Source: CAIKZZ01 sp036742455
GTDB taxonomy: Bacteria; Pseudomonadota; Gammaproteobacteria; Steroidobacterales; Steroidobacteraceae
Reading direction: 5' to 3'
Assembly: GCA_036742455.1 (NCBI GenBank)
Contig: DAINQU010000005.1
Span: forward strand, 99,185-163,184
DNA: 64,000 nt
The notes beneath the pieces are model-generated. The model made no database searches and was not told the origin of the DNA. It saw only the letters and a list, made by a program, of their open reading frames with translations. Both the position numbers and the translations under genes were made by a program. Every line of letters starts with the position of its first letter. Within the stretch, counting starts at the first letter, position 1. Below, piece by piece: positions 51,591 to 59,590 of the stretch.

Positions 51591-52258
51591 CACGAATTTC
51601 CCATCAACATGTGTCGCTGCAGTAAATTCATCCCATCCCGAATGTCATGCAATATCGCGTTCGCCAAATCGTTGGGGCGATGCCGATGAATCGCGCGTAA
51701 GGCTTTGGCGTGTTGGTCCGCCAATCGGTCGCCATCGTACTGATCGTAGACGACGCGCATGTAAGGCCCGAACTGCAACCAGAGCGTCTCAATCAGTTGT
51801 ACGAGGGTCGGATGAGTCTGCGCACGGTAGATCGTGAAGTGGAATTCATAATTCGCACGCATGTACGCTTCAACGTCGCCATTCACCAAAGCGACACCGA
51901 TCGCGTGATCGGCGACCTCAAGGCGGTGCACGGCGCGATCATCCAAGCCTGCCAACGCATTGCGCGCGGCCGCCGGTTCCAATAACTCACGGCATGCCAG
52001 CAGATCCCCGTGTCGGGCGTGGGTCATCGCCGGGACAACGATACGCCGCTTCGAGCGGATGTCGACGGCTCCATCAGCGGCCAGACGCCCCAAGGCATCC
52101 CGAACGGGCATGGCGCTAACACCCATCTCCTGCGCCAATTTGCGCGTGGACAGGGGCGTTCCGGGCGTGATTCGCCCGGTCAGGAAGCGCAGCCGCAGTT
52201 CGTCGTGCACGCTCGCACGAACAGGGCCGCCAATTTCCGTACGCCCCGTCAATTTCAA
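51590..52258 (-). CDS. GntR family transcriptional regulator (FCD/FadR-type)
   Basis: A 222-residue regulator. The TTG at 52258 overlaps the aminotransferase stop as TTGA. The N-terminal winged helix (TPLSTRKLAQEMGVSAMPVRDALGRLAADGAV) and the C-terminal FCD ligand domain (LLACRELLEPAAARNAL, NYEFHFTIYRA) are clear. Encoded within the polyamine operon, it is the obvious candidate to control that operon in response to an amine or amino acid intermediate. A perfect 16-bp palindrome at 55725-55740 is a candidate operator. Confidence 0.9.
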   Translation of the reverse strand: MKLTGRTEIGGPVRASVHDELRLRFLTGRITPGTPLSTRKLAQEMGVSAMPVRDALGRLAADGAVDIRSKRRIVVPAMTHARHGDLLACRELLEPAAARNALAGLDDRAVHRLEVADHAIGVALVNGDVEAYMRANYEFHFTIYRAQTHPTLVQLIETLWLQFGPYMRVVYDQYDGDRLADQHAKALRAIHRHRPNDLANAILHDIRDGMNLLQRHMLMGNS

Positions 52259-53652
52259 ACAGTCTTCGGCATCGCCGACAATATGGGCATGGCTTCGTCC
52301 AACGCCGCGTGTATCGTGTCGACAAGACGATCAAGCTGCGCGTGCGTGATAATCAGTGGCGGACAGAAGACGATCGTGTCTCGGATAGCGCGCACCATGA
52401 GCCCCCGACGGATGCAGATATCGCGCACGACGGGGCCCGCATTGCCTTCCTTGCCACCGAACCGTTCGTTCGTACCCTTCTTGGCCACGATCTCTATGCC
52501 ACCGATGAGGCCCAGCGATCGAGCCTCTCCCACCAGCGGATGGCCGCGCAGGCGATCCAACGCTTTCGCAATGTAAGGGCCGGTGTCTTGGGCAGTTCGC
52601 TCAACCAAATGCTCGCGTTCCAGAATTTCGATATTGCGCAAGGCAACGGCTGCGCTCGTCGGGTGACCGGAATAGGTATAGCCGTGGACGAACTCGCCGC
52701 CCTCGCGAAGCGTCTCGACGATCTCGCTTGTCATAGCGGTCGCGGAGATCGGCAAGTATCCGGATGAAAGACCCTTTGCCATCGACACGATGTCAGGACG
52801 AATTCCAAAGTGTTGGAATCCGAACCAGCGACCGAGGCGTCCAAAGCCGCAGATCACTTCATCGCTGACCAGGAGGATCCCGTACTTACGGCAGATCGCT
52901 TCGATGCGAGTCCAGTAGCCGGGGGGCGGAATGATGACGCCGCCGGCACCCTGGACCGGTTCGCCAATGAACGCGGCCACATTATGGGGCCCGACCTTCA
53001 GGATGCGCTCTTCCAACGCATCGGCAGCACGCGCAGCGAAGGCCTCCGGATCTTCACCGAAAGCGTCACCGAACAGATACGGCTGCATGATGTGCTCAAC
53101 GCCCGGCACCGGCAGGCCTCCCTGCTCGTGCATGAATTTCATGCCGCCCAGGCTAGCGCCGGCAACGGTCGAACCGTGATAGCCATTCCACCGGCCGATA
53201 ATGACGTGGCGCCATGGCTGCCCCTTAACGGCCCAGTAATGGCGGACGAGACGGAAGACCGTATCGTTAGCTTCCGAACCCGAGGAGTTGAAGAAGACAT
53301 GGTTCAAGCCATGCCCAAGCTTGCCGGCAATTGTCGCGGCCAAGCGGACCGCAGGCGCCGTGGCTGTCTTGAAGAAGGTGTTGTAGTACGGCAATTCGAG
53401 CATCTGCTCGTACGCCACTTTGGCGAGTTCTTCACGGCCGTAACCGGCGTTGACGCACCATAGACCCGCCATACCGTCCAGAATTTCATTGCCATCAGCG
53501 TCGTGAATGAGACAGCCCGATGCTTTCGTGATGATTCGACTGCCGCCCAATTGAACCTGCAGTTTGTAATCACTCTGACCGGGCAGATGGTGGGACACAT
53601 CCAAACGCTTTAGTTCGGCAACTTCACTGGCCGGCAGTTGTCCAATACTCAT
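52255..53652 (-). CDS. spuC: Class III aminotransferase, putrescine/polyamine:pyruvate type (SpuC-like)
   Basis: A 465-residue PLP enzyme. The family opening RLDVSHHLPGQSDYKLQ, FNSSGSEANDTVFRLVRHYWAVKG, GRWNGYHGSTVAGASLGGM and PLP-binding Lys293 in SMAKGLSSGYLP closely match Pseudomonas SpuC-type enzymes, which transfer an amino group from putrescine or related diamines to pyruvate, giving alanine. It lies 35 bases after the SpdH-like gene and overlaps the GntR gene by four bases. Alanine produced here could feed the ald/Lrp unit elsewhere in the window, though that is inference. Confidence 0.9.
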   Translation of the reverse strand: MSIGQLPASEVAELKRLDVSHHLPGQSDYKLQVQLGGSRIITKASGCLIHDADGNEILDGMAGLWCVNAGYGREELAKVAYEQMLELPYYNTFFKTATAPAVRLAATIAGKLGHGLNHVFFNSSGSEANDTVFRLVRHYWAVKGQPWRHVIIGRWNGYHGSTVAGASLGGMKFMHEQGGLPVPGVEHIMQPYLFGDAFGEDPEAFAARAADALEERILKVGPHNVAAFIGEPVQGAGGVIIPPPGYWTRIEAICRKYGILLVSDEVICGFGRLGRWFGFQHFGIRPDIVSMAKGLSSGYLPISATAMTSEIVETLREGGEFVHGYTYSGHPTSAAVALRNIEILEREHLVERTAQDTGPYIAKALDRLRGHPLVGEARSLGLIGGIEIVAKKGTNERFGGKEGNAGPVVRDICIRRGLMVRAIRDTIVFCPPLIITHAQLDRLVDTIHAALDEAMPILSAMPKTV

Positions 53653-53687
53653 GATTCATAGCCCTCTGATGTCAAAGACGGCAGCAA

Positions 53688-55625
53688 TTAAGCGCCGAGT
53701 AATTCATAAACCGCGCGGTGGCCTTGTTCGATCGCCACGTCCGTATAGGCGCCCGCACCCGCATCCGAGTTTGCGATCGCAATCCGCCCGAATCGGGCTC
53801 GTGCACGCACGTAATGTTCTTGCCCAACCGGCTCATCACGATCAAACAGGGGGTTATTCTCCGGCGCATATCCGTGCGGCCATCGGTTAACGACGATCGC
53901 TCGGATGTCGCGAGCCGGATCGAAGGATGTTCCCTCGAGCATGCGACGTAACTGATCACGGATTTCGCGCTCAAACGTTTCAAACGGCGTGGCCAGCAAT
54001 TCCGCTCGGCCCACCTTGTTCTGCTCGTGCTCCGTCAGACCGGGGTGGCACGGCGTGCGCACCATCGCCAATAGGGTCGGCTCGTCGGGGGACCGCGGAC
54101 TGCGATACTCGCCGATGTCGACCGTGAGGTTCAGACGGACGGAGGTATGGTAGCCACCCGGAGCGTAGATCGAATGCACCCCCGCCTCGTGAAAAGCGCG
54201 GGAGTTGGCGAGAGCCACCGACGTATAAACGAGCGGCGTTTTGACCGCCTCGTGTAGCGCTGCTTTTTGCGGCGCCGGCAATTCTGGGACGAGATACGGG
54301 ATGAGAGCGTTGTAGCACGCAAGGATGCACTGCGACGCGCGCACCTCCAGCACACGCCCGTCCCGGACGTACGCCACGCGGACGGCCTTCGCGTTGAGGG
54401 CGTCCGGTTGATCGTGATGCACCCCAACGACGACGGAGTTCAGTCGTAGCCGGACCGGTTCGCCGTCACGGTCCAATCGACTGTAGTCGACTCTCGCCGT
54501 CACCAAGTCCTCAATCGACGATCCTGGCACAGCCGTCGGTATCAGGCGCCGCACAAGGGCGCGTGCGATCGAGGCATTACCGTCCGGGAAATGCATGAAC
54601 GTCGAGCCACCGGTGTCCACAAAACCGGCCGGCGTGTAACCCATGCCCGGAATAGAACCCGGCGGCAAGCGCAGGCCGGCGAATCCCGGCATTTCGGCAC
54701 CCCAAGCATCCAGGGCACCGATCGCGTCGATACCGACCCCCCACCACCCTTGCGTCATGGCTTGGTAAACAGCCAGCGCGGAGGGATCCACTTTGACGAC
54801 GTCACGGAGGTAGCTGAGGTAACTCATCCGAAGCAGCTTTTGCTTCTTCTCAAGTGGGGTCAGACCGGGGAAGTAATCGACCGAACCGGATTCGACACGT
54901 TCGATATCCCGTTTCGCGGCATCCGACAGCGGCGCGCCTTTGAGAAAATCAGGCCAGTGTTTTTGCCGGTATCCCGCAGCCAAGTGGTCGCGTCCGAACG
55001 TTTCGCGGTCGAAGAAGACGCCTTCGGTGAGACCCACGGATCGGTAGAAATCCTTTTTTTGGGTCTCCTTGCTCAACGCGGCGGCGTCGATACCGACGTC
55101 GCGCAACACCCCATCGGCGATTGAACTGTAAGGCCGCGGGCTCTCGATGGAATACGTTCCGCCGTTGAGCAGGCGCATCTGGCCATCGATCCAAATTTCA
55201 TTGCGCTTGGCGTGACCGCCGAAATCGTCGTGATTTTCCAGTATCAGAATGCGCGCGTTGGGTCGTTCTTTACGGTAAAAGTGCGCTGCGGAAAGGCCGC
55301 TAATACCCCCTCCGACGATCACAAGGTCGTAGTCCTCGCCGATGTCGAGTGGCTGTGCGTGGAAATGTCCATCCCGCAACGCATGCGCAGGCTCAAACGC
55401 GCCCGGGTGACTGCCCCGGAGGCCCGTCAGCGTCGGCGGATAGTAGCCAAGCCGATCTTGTGCAGCAGGCGCCAACGGGACCGTGCGGTGGCTACAACCC
55501 GCCAGCGCAGGAAGCGCCAGCGCGCCCGCCCCCAACAACGCACCGTGGACAAAGTCCCGACGCGTAATGGCCTCGTTCATCCCGAGGACGCGGTCAGACG
55601 GTCTGCGCGGCGGACGCTTGGTCAT
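53688..55625 (-). CDS. Tat-exported FAD-dependent lipoprotein, spermidine-dehydrogenase-like (SpdH)
   Basis: A 645-residue periplasmic flavoprotein. The ATG at 55625 has AGGGG five bases upstream; an in-frame ATG at 55580 is the alternative. A twin-arginine signal (TRRDFVHGALLGAGALALPA, Arg22-Arg23) ends in a lipobox (LAGC, Cys44). The mature part opens with YYPPTLTGLRGSHPGAFEPAH and has the FAD motif YDLVIVGGGISGLSAAHFY. This arrangement and these motifs resemble SpdH of Pseudomonas, which cleaves spermidine. As first gene of the polyamine operon it would begin breakdown outside the inner membrane. Confidence 0.82.
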   Translation of the reverse strand: MTKRPPRRPSDRVLGMNEAITRRDFVHGALLGAGALALPALAGCSHRTVPLAPAAQDRLGYYPPTLTGLRGSHPGAFEPAHALRDGHFHAQPLDIGEDYDLVIVGGGISGLSAAHFYRKERPNARILILENHDDFGGHAKRNEIWIDGQMRLLNGGTYSIESPRPYSSIADGVLRDVGIDAAALSKETQKKDFYRSVGLTEGVFFDRETFGRDHLAAGYRQKHWPDFLKGAPLSDAAKRDIERVESGSVDYFPGLTPLEKKQKLLRMSYLSYLRDVVKVDPSALAVYQAMTQGWWGVGIDAIGALDAWGAEMPGFAGLRLPPGSIPGMGYTPAGFVDTGGSTFMHFPDGNASIARALVRRLIPTAVPGSSIEDLVTARVDYSRLDRDGEPVRLRLNSVVVGVHHDQPDALNAKAVRVAYVRDGRVLEVRASQCILACYNALIPYLVPELPAPQKAALHEAVKTPLVYTSVALANSRAFHEAGVHSIYAPGGYHTSVRLNLTVDIGEYRSPRSPDEPTLLAMVRTPCHPGLTEHEQNKVGRAELLATPFETFEREIRDQLRRMLEGTSFDPARDIRAIVVNRWPHGYAPENNPLFDRDEPVGQEHYVRARARFGRIAIANSDAGAGAYTDVAIEQGHRAVYELLGA

Positions 55626-55693
55626 GAAAGCCCCTGCGGCCACTCGTCGGTTCCCTGAACGGGAGCCCCCCAATCGACGGCCTGTGCCGATTG

Positions 55694-55722
55694 AACCTAC
55701 CTGCGGAATCACCGCTCGTCAA
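55694..55722 (-). promoter_or_regulatory. Candidate promoter of the spdH-led polyamine operon
   Basis: On the minus strand TTGACG (complement of 55717-55722) is followed after 17 bases by TAGGTT (complement of 55694-55699). The -35 is good and the -10 weak, as expected for a regulated promoter. The predicted start would be about 60 bases before the ATG at 55625. The 16-bp palindrome lies two bases upstream of the -35. Confidence 0.35.
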
Positions 55723-55724
55723 CA

Positions 55725-55740
55725 ATCTGCGATCGCAGAT
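55725..55740. promoter_or_regulatory. Perfect 16-bp palindrome, candidate operator
   Basis: ATCTGCGATCGCAGAT is a perfect inverted repeat in the 243-base region between the spdH-like gene and the divergent TonB-dependent receptor. It abuts the candidate -35 of the minus-strand operon. It could bind the operon's GntR regulator and act on both genes. It does not match the classical FadR-type half-site, so the assignment is by position and symmetry only. Confidence 0.45.
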
Positions 55741-55868
55741 GGAGGCAAAACAAGCATTATGTTAAATTCTTGACGCGTGTGCCGTGCGTGAATTGCGCTG
55801 GCGCGAACCGGCGCTGTCACGTAGATTTCCAGGTCTGTTCGCCCTAAATATTTCAGAGAGACCCCCCC

Positions 55869-58355
55869 ATGACCCAACGCGCTTCCCTTCGACTCTCCAA
55901 GCTGCTGTCCCTCGCCTGTACGGCAGTCTTGTCGAGCGCCGCCGCTTGGGCAGCCGATGCGCCGACCGGCGGTCTGGACGAGATTGTGGTGACCGCCACG
56001 CGGCACGAAGAGGCTCTGAGCAAAGTCCCCGTCAGCCTCACCGCGATGACCTCCGAGGGCCTCGACTTGCGCGGCATCAAGGACATTGAGGACGTCGCAC
56101 GCTTCACCCCGGGTATCCACGTCGATAACTCCGGCACGGCCAATATCTCCATACGCGGCATCGCGTCATCGGGCGGTGCCGGTACGACCGGTATTTACGT
56201 GGACGACACGCCGATCCAGATGCGCTCGCTGGCCTTCAATCCCGACGAATCCCTGCCGAAGTCCTTTGACTTAGAACGCGTCGAGGTCTTGCGCGGCCCA
56301 CAAGGCACGTTGTTCGGCGCCGGCTCGGAGGGTGGAACCGTTCGGTACATCACCGTGCAGCCGTCGTTAACGAAGACGAGCGTCAATGGCCGCGCGGAAG
56401 TTTCGTTCACCCCGAGCGGTGATCCGAGTTACGAGGCGGGCTACGCGGCGGGTGGACCGCTCGTCGACGGCACGCTCGGCGCACGAATCACCGTCTGGCA
56501 CCGTCACGACGGTGGTTGGATTGATCGCGTCGATCCGTACAACCCTTCGGACGTTCTCGATAAACACGCGAATCGCACCGACACGAACTTGATCCGGCTT
56601 GCCGCCATCTGGGCACCCAATGACACGTGGACGGTCACTCCCAGCCTCTACTATCAGGACCGAGAAGCGAACGACGTCGGCAATTACTGGCCGTTGTATT
56701 CCAACCCGTCGTCTCACCAATTCATCAGCGCAAACCCGACGGCGCGCTCATCGCCGGACAAGTTCTACCTGCCCGCACTCAAGGTGGAGGCAGATCTGGG
56801 TGCGGTACGCCTGATCTCGAACACCTCGTACTACCATCGCGATGAGGTCACCGGCTACGACGGCACCCTGTACAACTTAGGCTTCTACCAAACCTTGTTG
56901 GGTCTGGGCGCCGGTTCGCTGCTTCTGGACCAAAACGGCATCCATCCCATCGCGCCGGGTCTGAACTACCAATCGCCAACGTCGATCAATAACGGCCAGC
57001 GCAACTTCGTGCAGGAGATTCGCCTGCAGTCCAACGACCCGAGCTCGAAGCTGTTTTGGACCGCCGGCCTCTTCTACGGATCCAACAAACAGGACTACCT
57101 GGAGCAGCTGCACGACCCGATGCTCCCCGCTTTCCTCGCGGCCGCCGGTGCGGGCAGCGTCAGCAACTTCTTTGGCGTCGGCCTCGGAAGCAATCCGATT
57201 CCTTGCGACCCGTCCGCTCCAGCACCGCACTGCGGCCAAACGGTCACCGGCATCGACCCGCTGGACTCCTATTTCTTGCGCACGCACGCGAAAGACGAGC
57301 AGACGGCGGTCTACGGTGAAGCGACGTACTCCGTGACCGATGAGGTCAAGCTGATCGCCGGTGGGCGCTTCGCCAAGGTGAAGTTCTCGGTCGACACGGT
57401 CACCGGCGCCGCGCAGTTGTTCGACTACGACACGTACCTGACCAATAGCCATTCCGAATCTGTGTTCACACCGAAACTCGGCGTGTCCTATCAGCACGAT
57501 CCGAACAACCTCTACTACGCCACCTACTCGAAAGGTTTCCGCCCGGGTGGCGCGAACAATCCGGTCCCGCAAGCGGCATGCGCCACCGATTTCCAGAACT
57601 TCGGCATCACGCATTCGCCGGAAACGTACGACTCCGATACGGTGCAAAGCTACGAAATCGGTTCGAAAAACAACTTCGATAACCGACTGCGGGTCGCCTC
57701 GAGCGTCTACTACATCAAGTGGCACAATATTCAGCAGACCGTGCTGCCACCGGTGTGTCAGATCACGTGGATCCAGAACCTGGGTGAGGCCGTCGCGAAG
57801 GGCGCCGACATACAGGCCGACATTGCGGTCACGCCCAGTTTCACCGCCGAGTTCTCCGCGGGCTACACGGACGCCCGCTACGTGAAGTCCAGTTACGTCG
57901 GCACCAGCACGCTGGTCCCACCGGTCGCGGCCGATGGCAACGCCATCGTAGGCCAAGGTGGACAGCCCGGCTCGCCGGTCACGGTGTCGTTGGGCCTCGA
58001 ATACAAATTCGACGCCTTCGGCCACGAGTCCTTCGTGCGCGGCGACTGGGAATATCAGGGCAAGGCGAAGTGGGCCGCCCCGGGACAGGATCCGGGTACG
58101 CTGCAATACGACGATGCCAACTACACGTTGCCGGCAACGAATTTCGTGACCGCGCGCCTGGGCATGCAGTTCGGCGACTGGCAAATCGCGGCGTTCATCG
58201 ACAACCTGCTCGATGCACACACGGTGACCAACTACAACTGGACGATTAACCCGGGCGTCGCCGCCGCCGGCGTGAACTCTTCAACCACCCGATTGGAGCG
58301 CGACTGGACCTATCGGCCGCGGACGATTGGCTTTACGTTCACCTACCGTCATTGA
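55869..58355 (+). CDS. TonB-dependent outer-membrane receptor
   Basis: An 828-residue receptor. Signal peptide to about residue 29 (SSAAAWAAD), then a TonB-box-like region (LDEIVVTATRHEEALSKVPVS), plug domain (RVEVLRGPQGTLFGAGSEGGTVRYIT) and a barrel ending TIGFTFTYRH with a terminal aromatic-charged pair. It belongs to the FecA-unlike, substrate-diverse group common in Sphingomonas/Xanthomonas-type bacteria. It is divergent from the polyamine operon and may share its control region, so it could import a polyamine-containing or related compound. The ligand is unknown. A good terminator follows. Confidence 0.92.
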   Translation: MTQRASLRLSKLLSLACTAVLSSAAAWAADAPTGGLDEIVVTATRHEEALSKVPVSLTAMTSEGLDLRGIKDIEDVARFTPGIHVDNSGTANISIRGIASSGGAGTTGIYVDDTPIQMRSLAFNPDESLPKSFDLERVEVLRGPQGTLFGAGSEGGTVRYITVQPSLTKTSVNGRAEVSFTPSGDPSYEAGYAAGGPLVDGTLGARITVWHRHDGGWIDRVDPYNPSDVLDKHANRTDTNLIRLAAIWAPNDTWTVTPSLYYQDREANDVGNYWPLYSNPSSHQFISANPTARSSPDKFYLPALKVEADLGAVRLISNTSYYHRDEVTGYDGTLYNLGFYQTLLGLGAGSLLLDQNGIHPIAPGLNYQSPTSINNGQRNFVQEIRLQSNDPSSKLFWTAGLFYGSNKQDYLEQLHDPMLPAFLAAAGAGSVSNFFGVGLGSNPIPCDPSAPAPHCGQTVTGIDPLDSYFLRTHAKDEQTAVYGEATYSVTDEVKLIAGGRFAKVKFSVDTVTGAAQLFDYDTYLTNSHSESVFTPKLGVSYQHDPNNLYYATYSKGFRPGGANNPVPQAACATDFQNFGITHSPETYDSDTVQSYEIGSKNNFDNRLRVASSVYYIKWHNIQQTVLPPVCQITWIQNLGEAVAKGADIQADIAVTPSFTAEFSAGYTDARYVKSSYVGTSTLVPPVAADGNAIVGQGGQPGSPVTVSLGLEYKFDAFGHESFVRGDWEYQGKAKWAAPGQDPGTLQYDDANYTLPATNFVTARLGMQFGDWQIAAFIDNLLDAHTVTNYNWTINPGVAAAGVNSSTTRLERDWTYRPRTIGFTFTYRH

Positions 58356-58362
58356 CGGTGTG

Positions 58363-58396
58363 GGGCGCCGCGACCGACCGGTCGCGGCGCCCTTTT
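58363..58396 (+). terminator. Intrinsic terminator of the TonB-dependent receptor gene
   Basis: A perfect 13-bp stem (GGGCGCCGCGACC at 58363-58375 with its complement at 58380-58392) encloses a GACC loop and is followed by TTTT. It starts eight bases after the receptor stop. Confidence 0.85.
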
Positions 58397-58403
58397 CGAG
58401 TCT

Positions 58404-58838
58404 CTAGGGGATCGGCCGATACACGGCGTCAAATCGATCCCGCGCGACGAGCCCGCAATCGTTCGGGCTGTATTCCACCGCCCAATCACCGGCCGCGCCC
58501 TCTAAGCGATCACCACCCGCCTGTCGCTCTATCGTAAACGCGTGGTGGATTTGCTTGGCCCAGATGGGCATCGGAACGTTTCGATAGGCTCCCGCGATGC
58601 CGGGAGACTGACCGTCGTCCGGGCGGTATTTCGCGTCAAACCGATCCCGGGTCACCGACCAACGATCGCCGGTCGATCCGGTAATCAGCGCATCGCCTCG
58701 TCCGTAGTGGTTCGGGCCCACCGCGCTCATTAGGACGCCCGGCGCCGCCGCAAAATCCACCATGACCCGTTCGTCTTTGACGACCCGAATGGCGGCCGCA
58801 TCGGTCGAGAGGTGTGGGCAGCCGAGGTGTACGGTCAT
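58404..58838 (-). CDS. PGDYG-like protein with an internal duplication
   Basis: A 144-residue protein starting at the ATG at 58838, one base inside the upstream stop (TAATG), with GAGG seven bases before it. The frame stays open further upstream only inside the SDR gene. Two similar segments are visible: GDALITGSTGDRWSVTRDRF then DAKYRP, and GDWAVEYSPNDCGLVARDRF then DAVYRP. This resembles the PGDYG domain in duplicate. There is no signal peptide. The function is unknown. It is the last gene of a three-gene operon. Confidence 0.72.
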   Translation of the reverse strand: MTVHLGCPHLSTDAAAIRVVKDERVMVDFAAAPGVLMSAVGPNHYGRGDALITGSTGDRWSVTRDRFDAKYRPDDGQSPGIAGAYRNVPMPIWAKQIHHAFTIERQAGGDRLEGAAGDWAVEYSPNDCGLVARDRFDAVYRPIP

Positions 58839-59590
58839 TAGAGGAACCTCAAAATCAGTCCGAGGGGCGCGCGGCGCAGCAGGAACGCGATCGGGGCCCA
58901 TGGCCACGGGGGTACGCACGAAACCGGCTTCTCCCGCTCGATGGCGCGAACAATCGCCCGACACCCACGTTCCGCATCCACGATAAATGGGCGGCGTCGG
59001 GAGCCCGACAGAATCTCGGTATCGATATAACCCGGCAATATCGCGCTCACGCAGATATCCGTGTTCCACGTCTCTGCGCGTATACCCTCGGTCAGCGACG
59101 ACAGACCGGCCTTCGTGGCGGCGTAGACGGTCTGCGCGCGCGGCATGCCCCGCAAGGCGGCGATCGATGAGATGGTCACCAAGTGGCCGTGGCCACGCGG
59201 TCGGAACAGTTCCAGTGCCGCTTCGCATTGCGCCAAAGCGGCGACGAAGTTAGTCGTGACGGTGGCTAAATTTTCGTCAAACCGCCCGGTGCCGACCGGT
59301 GCGCCGCGACCAATACCCGCGTTCACCACGATTCGGTCTAGCCCACCGAGTTCCTCGTCGAGTTCCCGAAAAACCGTGAAGACATTTGCATAATCGGTGA
59401 CATCGAGCGACCGGACCGCCACTTTCACCGACGGGTAGCGACGCAGTATGTCCGCGCGCAGCGCCTCGAGACGATCCATGCGGCGCGCGCACAACGCGAG
59501 ATCGCGCCCTCGCGCCGCAAATTCCAGCGCCATTCCGCGCCCTAAACCGGCACTCGCCCCGGTAATGAGAATCCGCTGGCGCTGTGTCAC
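58838..59590 (-). CDS. Short-chain dehydrogenase/reductase
   Basis: A 250-residue SDR. The GTG at 59590 overlaps the amidohydrolase stop as GTGA. The cofactor motif GASAGLGRG, NAGIG, catalytic Ser in TISSIAALRG and YAATKAG (Tyr/Lys pair) are present. The C-terminus extends to a hydrophobic tail (WAPIAFLLRRAPLGLILRFL) that may associate with the membrane. The substrate is unknown. The gene overlaps the PGDYG-like gene by one base. Confidence 0.9.
   Translation of the reverse strand: MTQRQRILITGASAGLGRGMALEFAARGRDLALCARRMDRLEALRADILRRYPSVKVAVRSLDVTDYANVFTVFRELDEELGGLDRIVVNAGIGRGAPVGTGRFDENLATVTTNFVAALAQCEAALELFRPRGHGHLVTISSIAALRGMPRAQTVYAATKAGLSSLTEGIRAETWNTDICVSAILPGYIDTEILSGSRRRPFIVDAERGCRAIVRAIEREKPVSCVPPWPWAPIAFLLRRAPLGLILRFL

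Noticed and set aside
56877..58220. A 447-codon open frame antisense to the TonB-dependent receptor gene
   Set aside because: It lies wholly inside the receptor gene, is rich in Arg/Val with no recognisable domain, and follows from high GC at third codon positions. The sense frame has a complete receptor.
58839..59228. Long upstream extension of the PGDYG-like protein
   Set aside because: The extension runs inside the SDR gene in another frame, is Arg-rich, and GAGG lies right before the ATG at 58838.
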